From Micromonospora_G sp044458865 (GTDB lineage Bacteria; Actinomycetota; Actinomycetes; Mycobacteriales; Micromonosporaceae), in the NCBI RefSeq assembly GCF_044458865.1, contig NZ_JBITIH010000022.1, positions 66,727-130,726 of the forward strand: a stretch of DNA of 64,000 bases, written 5' to 3'. Below the pieces are notes generated by a model. That model worked only from the letters and a program-made list of their open reading frames with translations. It searched no databases and was not told the DNA's origin. Positions 60,966-64,000 of the stretch are shown here, one piece after another. Position 1 is the stretch's first letter. Every line of letters starts with the position of its first letter. The position numbers and the translations under genes are program-made.

Positions 60966-61790
60966 ATGAGCGACGACGCATCCCCTTACTTCGTCCGGCC
61001 CCACCGCTTCGACCACGACGACCAGGACGACCGTGCCTTCCCGCAGCTCGACCGGGAGCACCGGGTCGTCCTGGACCCCGGTGAAGGGGCGCTGTGGCGT
61101 GGCCGGGTGGAGGTGGCCGGCTACCTGCTCGGTCCCACCCTGGGCAACGGCGCTCTGCACTGGTCCCTGCTCCGTCCGGCGGAGCTGACCATCACCGACC
61201 GGCGCCTCGCCTTCGTCTGCGAGGAGTGGGGCTTCGAGGAGGTGTCGGACGGGCGTACCGCCCCGGGTCGGCCCCGGCACCTACGCCGCGACAACGCTAC
61301 CAACCGGATCATCACCGGGCAGATCCGCTGGCAGTGGCCGGGCCGACTGAATCTGATGCCGGCCGAGCCGGCGACCGGGAGCCGGGCGGCACGGCCGGCG
61401 CGGGTACTGCTGGTCTGTGACAGTCTGCGGACGATTCGGCAGCCGGCGCTCTCGTTCGGGGGCGGCGAGGTCGAGCAGGGCGGTGGCGCCGCCGAGCTGA
61501 TCCATCTTGTCCGCCGGGCGGTCGCCCAGTTCCGGCTGGCCCACCCCGGTACGCCGGAGATGTCGCCGCAGGAGCGGGAGACGCTCTCCGTACGGGCCGG
61601 TGTGGGGCGGTCCAGCGAGGGCCTCGCGGATCTGCGGGGCGTTGTTCTTCCCGGGGCGATGGTCGTCGAGTTCACGCACAGGGACGACTATCACCGCCGG
61701 CCGACGCGGAGCTCCTTCTCCGCGCGCCGGGCGCCGCAGGCCGGCAGTGCCGGCCTGCGGCGCTCCCGGCAGCCGGGTTCGGCCTCCTGA
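60966..61790 (+). CDS. Unknown protein, possible PH/GRAM-like fold at N-terminus
   Basis: A 274-residue soluble protein. The centre reads GEGALWRGRVEVAGYLLGPT ... LTITDRRLAFVCEEWGFEEV, a pattern shared with bacterial PH-like and GRAM-like domains (a strand-rich core with a DRRL turn). The C-terminus is basic and low in complexity (RRPTRSSFSARRAPQ). No catalytic motif. It lies 75 bases after the response regulator, on the same strand, but with a separate ribosome site. Confidence 0.55.
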   Translation: MSDDASPYFVRPHRFDHDDQDDRAFPQLDREHRVVLDPGEGALWRGRVEVAGYLLGPTLGNGALHWSLLRPAELTITDRRLAFVCEEWGFEEVSDGRTAPGRPRHLRRDNATNRIITGQIRWQWPGRLNLMPAEPATGSRAARPARVLLVCDSLRTIRQPALSFGGGEVEQGGGAAELIHLVRRAVAQFRLAHPGTPEMSPQERETLSVRAGVGRSSEGLADLRGVVLPGAMVVEFTHRDDYHRRPTRSSFSARRAPQAGSAGLRRSRQPGSAS

Positions 61791-61969
61791 CCGGGGCGGG
61801 CAGGAGACGTACGGAGGCAGCCGCGCCGGGGACGGGACAGGCGGAAGGGCCCGTCCGACAATGTTGATCTTCGACTGGTCGCCCGTGCGCGTTCAAGCCA
61901 GCGTCGTCAGCCGCTCACCAGTAGCCAACAGAGTGGGGCGTCAACTACGACCTCCCCCTTGGAGAAAAA

Positions 61970-63835
61970 ATGGCCAACATCGGCGATCAGCGCCAGGTGG
62001 AGCGCCGTACCCTTTTGCAGGCCGCGCTCGCCGCGCCCGCGGTCGGTGCCGCCACGACGTTGCTCAACTCCTCCCCCGCCCAGGCCGCCGCCGAAGCGGC
62101 GGGTAAGTCCGACCCGGAGAACCCCCGGTTCACCATCGCCGTGCTGCCGGACACCCAGTACCTCTTCGACGAGGACAGCTCGGATCCGGAACCGCTGAAG
62201 GCGACGTTCCGCTACCTCAACCAGGAGCGCAAGGACGCGAACATCGTGTTCATGACGCACCTCGGCGACGTCACCGAGCACGGCAGCGAGCACGAGATCA
62301 CGCTGGCCGGAGAGACCTTCCGTACGCTCGACGGCAAGCTGCCGTACAGCGTGCTGGCCGGTAACCACGACATCCGGGGCGGCGACGACCAGCGCGGCGA
62401 CAGCGCCTACCTGCGTGCCTTCGGGCCGCAGCGGTTCGCCGCGATGCCGACCTTCGGCGGCGCCTCGCCGGACGGGTACAACAGCTTCCACGTGCTGCGT
62501 GCCGCCGGCCGGGACTGGCTGGTGCTGGCCCTGGACTGGCGCATCTCGGACAAGGGCCTGCAGTGGGCGCAGGGGGTCATCGACGCCAACCACACCCTGC
62601 CGGTCATCCTCACCACGCATGACCTGGCCTCGGCCGACGACGCCGGGCAGGCGCAGTTGTCGGAGAACGGTCGACGCCTCTGGGACCGGCTGATCCGCGA
62701 CAACGACCAGATCTTCCTCACCCTGAACGGTCACTACTGGCCGCCGGGACGGACCACCCTGCGCAACGCCGCCGGCAACGACGTCCAGGTCCACATCACG
62801 AACTACCAGGACCGCTACTACGGCGGGGCGGCGATGATCCGCCTCTACCACTTCGACGTGGTACGCGGCGTCATCGACGTCGAGACGTTCTCGCCGTGGT
62901 TCCTGGCTCGCGACCCGGAGAAGCGGTCGCCGCTGGAGGCCGAGACGATCGAACTCACCGGGCCGGTCGACCGGTTCAGCATGGAGATCGACTTCGCGGC
63001 GCGGTTCAACGGATTCGCACCGGCGACGCCGCCCGCACCCCGGCCACCGGCGACCGTCGTGGCCCACGCCACCGTGGCGTACTGGCGGTTCGACTCGTAC
63101 GGCCTGGTCACCGGCGTGTCCGGGGCCCCGGTCCCGGCCGGGGTGGTGGCCCGCGACCTGACCGGCAACGGCAACGACCTGACCGTGCAGCGGCTCAACA
63201 ACAGCACCCCCGAGGTGCTGCGCTATTCGACCGAACACCACGTGGGTCAACCGGCGCACGCCAGCCTCCGCTTCGACGGCGGCAAGGGCCCGGACCGGGG
63301 CGCGATCCTACGGGCCGGACCGAACGCACCGATCAACAGCATGAAGTTCCTCAACGGCTACACCATCGAGACCTTCATCAAGCTGCCGGACCCGTTCGAG
63401 GGTGACCACGCCTGGATGGGCATTTTCAGTTGGGAGGGGCGCAGCGGCGACGCCGGCAAGACCACCGGCTGGTCCCCCGACGAGTGCACCTGCAGCCTGA
63501 ACGTCTCCTCGGAGCGGTTCCTCCAGTACGTCGTCTACCCGGACAAGCAGGACGCCGACCCGACCTCCTGGAGCCACGCCCTGCCGGTGGGTCGCTGGAC
63601 GCACATCGCCGTGGTGAACAACAGCAGGGCGACCACCGTCTACGTCGACGGCTCGAAGATCGCGCGGAACCCCACCCAGTTGTCGACCGGCATCGCCACC
63701 CTCGGCCTGCCGTTCGCGATCGGGGCCACCTCTTCCAACCTCAAGTACAGCCAGGGCTTCTACGGATGGATCGGCGACGTTCGGATCACCGGCCGAGCGC
63801 TGCGTCCCGCCGAGTTCCTGACCCCGTACGAGTGA
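61970..63835 (+). CDS. Tat-exported metallophosphoesterase with C-terminal LamG-like domain
   Basis: A 621-residue secreted enzyme. A Tat-type signal reads VERRTLLQAALAAPAVGAAT, with cleavage probably after AQA at ~40. The catalytic domain (~50-330) has VLPDTQYLF, THLGDVTEHG, LAGNHDIRGGDD and LNGHYWPPG, matching the GDxxD/E, GNHD and GHxH metal motifs of calcineurin-like phosphoesterases, with a Tyr at the third position of the last motif. Residues ~360-621 form a LamG/concanavalin-like beta sandwich (VAYWRFDS ... YTIETFIKLP ... GRWTHIAVVNNSRATTVYVD). Such enzymes hydrolyse phosphodiesters outside the cell and LamG binds glycans. ATG follows GGAG. Confidence 0.9.
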   Translation: MANIGDQRQVERRTLLQAALAAPAVGAATTLLNSSPAQAAAEAAGKSDPENPRFTIAVLPDTQYLFDEDSSDPEPLKATFRYLNQERKDANIVFMTHLGDVTEHGSEHEITLAGETFRTLDGKLPYSVLAGNHDIRGGDDQRGDSAYLRAFGPQRFAAMPTFGGASPDGYNSFHVLRAAGRDWLVLALDWRISDKGLQWAQGVIDANHTLPVILTTHDLASADDAGQAQLSENGRRLWDRLIRDNDQIFLTLNGHYWPPGRTTLRNAAGNDVQVHITNYQDRYYGGAAMIRLYHFDVVRGVIDVETFSPWFLARDPEKRSPLEAETIELTGPVDRFSMEIDFAARFNGFAPATPPAPRPPATVVAHATVAYWRFDSYGLVTGVSGAPVPAGVVARDLTGNGNDLTVQRLNNSTPEVLRYSTEHHVGQPAHASLRFDGGKGPDRGAILRAGPNAPINSMKFLNGYTIETFIKLPDPFEGDHAWMGIFSWEGRSGDAGKTTGWSPDECTCSLNVSSERFLQYVVYPDKQDADPTSWSHALPVGRWTHIAVVNNSRATTVYVDGSKIARNPTQLSTGIATLGLPFAIGATSSNLKYSQGFYGWIGDVRITGRALRPAEFLTPYE

Positions 63836-63865
63836 GCCACACCGCCGTCACCCCCCAATGAGGAC

Positions 63866-64000
63866 GCGGGCGCGGGGGGGGGGGGGGCCGGCGGCGCCCG
63901 GGGGGCGGGGGGGGGGGGGCCCCCGGGGGGGGCCCCCCCCCCCCACCCAAGCCGGCCGCCCCCACCGCCCCCCCCCCCCCCCCCACAAACACCCACACCA
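63866..64000. other. Contig-end homopolymer region, probable sequencing artefact
   Basis: From about 63866 the sequence changes to long runs of G, then C (13 or more identical bases several times), with no normal codon structure, and continues to the end of the window. This is unlike the rest of the window. Confidence 0.8.

Noticed and set aside
61860..61969. Possible PHO box upstream of the phosphoesterase (gttcaagccag and gctcacc words)
   Set aside because: Only one partial unit is seen, not the direct repeats expected for PhoP binding.

Overview
The window is GC-rich (about 70%) DNA with strong third-position G/C bias, frequent GTG and TTG starts and many 4-bp start/stop overlaps. Gene content is typical of an actinomycete: DUF397/XRE pairs, a CU044_5270-type protein beside a sigma factor, an IniB/dynamin locus and an I36-like secreted inhibitor. 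A 54-bp double-palindromic repeat present in seven copies resembles repeats I associate with Micromonosporaceae, so a Micromonospora relative is the best guess (inference, no search run). The last ~135 bases are runs of G and C that look like a contig-end artefact. No rRNA, tRNA, CRISPR array, prophage or insertion sequence was recognised.

Layout. 1-4.4 kb: end of an unknown gene, a cytosolic DsbA-like protein, a large MalT/LuxR regulator, a 38-residue membrane peptide and a decayed saccharopine-dehydrogenase-like gene. 4.5-9.9 kb: a conserved unknown protein, a MerR regulator fused to a DNA polymerase III beta-clamp-like domain, a membrane protein, a sigma factor with its membrane partner, and a secreted I36-like protein. 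9.9-14.1 kb: a two-gene redox module (NuoF-like flavoprotein fused to a ferredoxin, plus a ferric-reductase-like membrane protein) and an L,D-transpeptidase. 14.1-18.5 kb: small actinobacterial genes, including two paralogous WWDYLDR-motif proteins on either side of an XRE/DUF397 pair, and a decayed second DUF397 3' end. 18.5-26.1 kb: nitronate monooxygenase-like protein, a FtsX-type ABC exporter divergent from a DesK-like kinase/regulator pair, and a small enzyme pair.

26.3-29.8 kb: a small unknown protein and a fused alpha-beta glycyl-tRNA synthetase. 29.8-40 kb is the most system-like part: an IniB-like protein and two dynamin-like GTPases (iniBAC-like order) on the minus strand, divergent from an Hsp70-like protein, an ATPase-LuxR regulator, a Roadblock/LC7 protein and a membrane-anchored protein with a CBM2-like C-terminus. 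Overlaps suggest two operons reading from one 320-bp divergent region; I infer a cell-envelope stress or membrane-remodelling locus. 40-57.7 kb: single-gene housekeeping and accessory functions (methyltransferases, VOC, GNAT, glucose-6-phosphate dehydrogenase, SWIM protein, MOSC, orphan ParA, HelD-like helicase, NAD kinase, HAD, DUF72), with six of the seven 54-bp repeats and two broken genes. 57.8-63.8 kb: a three-gene signalling operon (kinase, kinase-like membrane protein lacking recognisable catalytic boxes, response regulator), an unknown protein and a Tat-exported metallophosphoesterase with a LamG-like domain.
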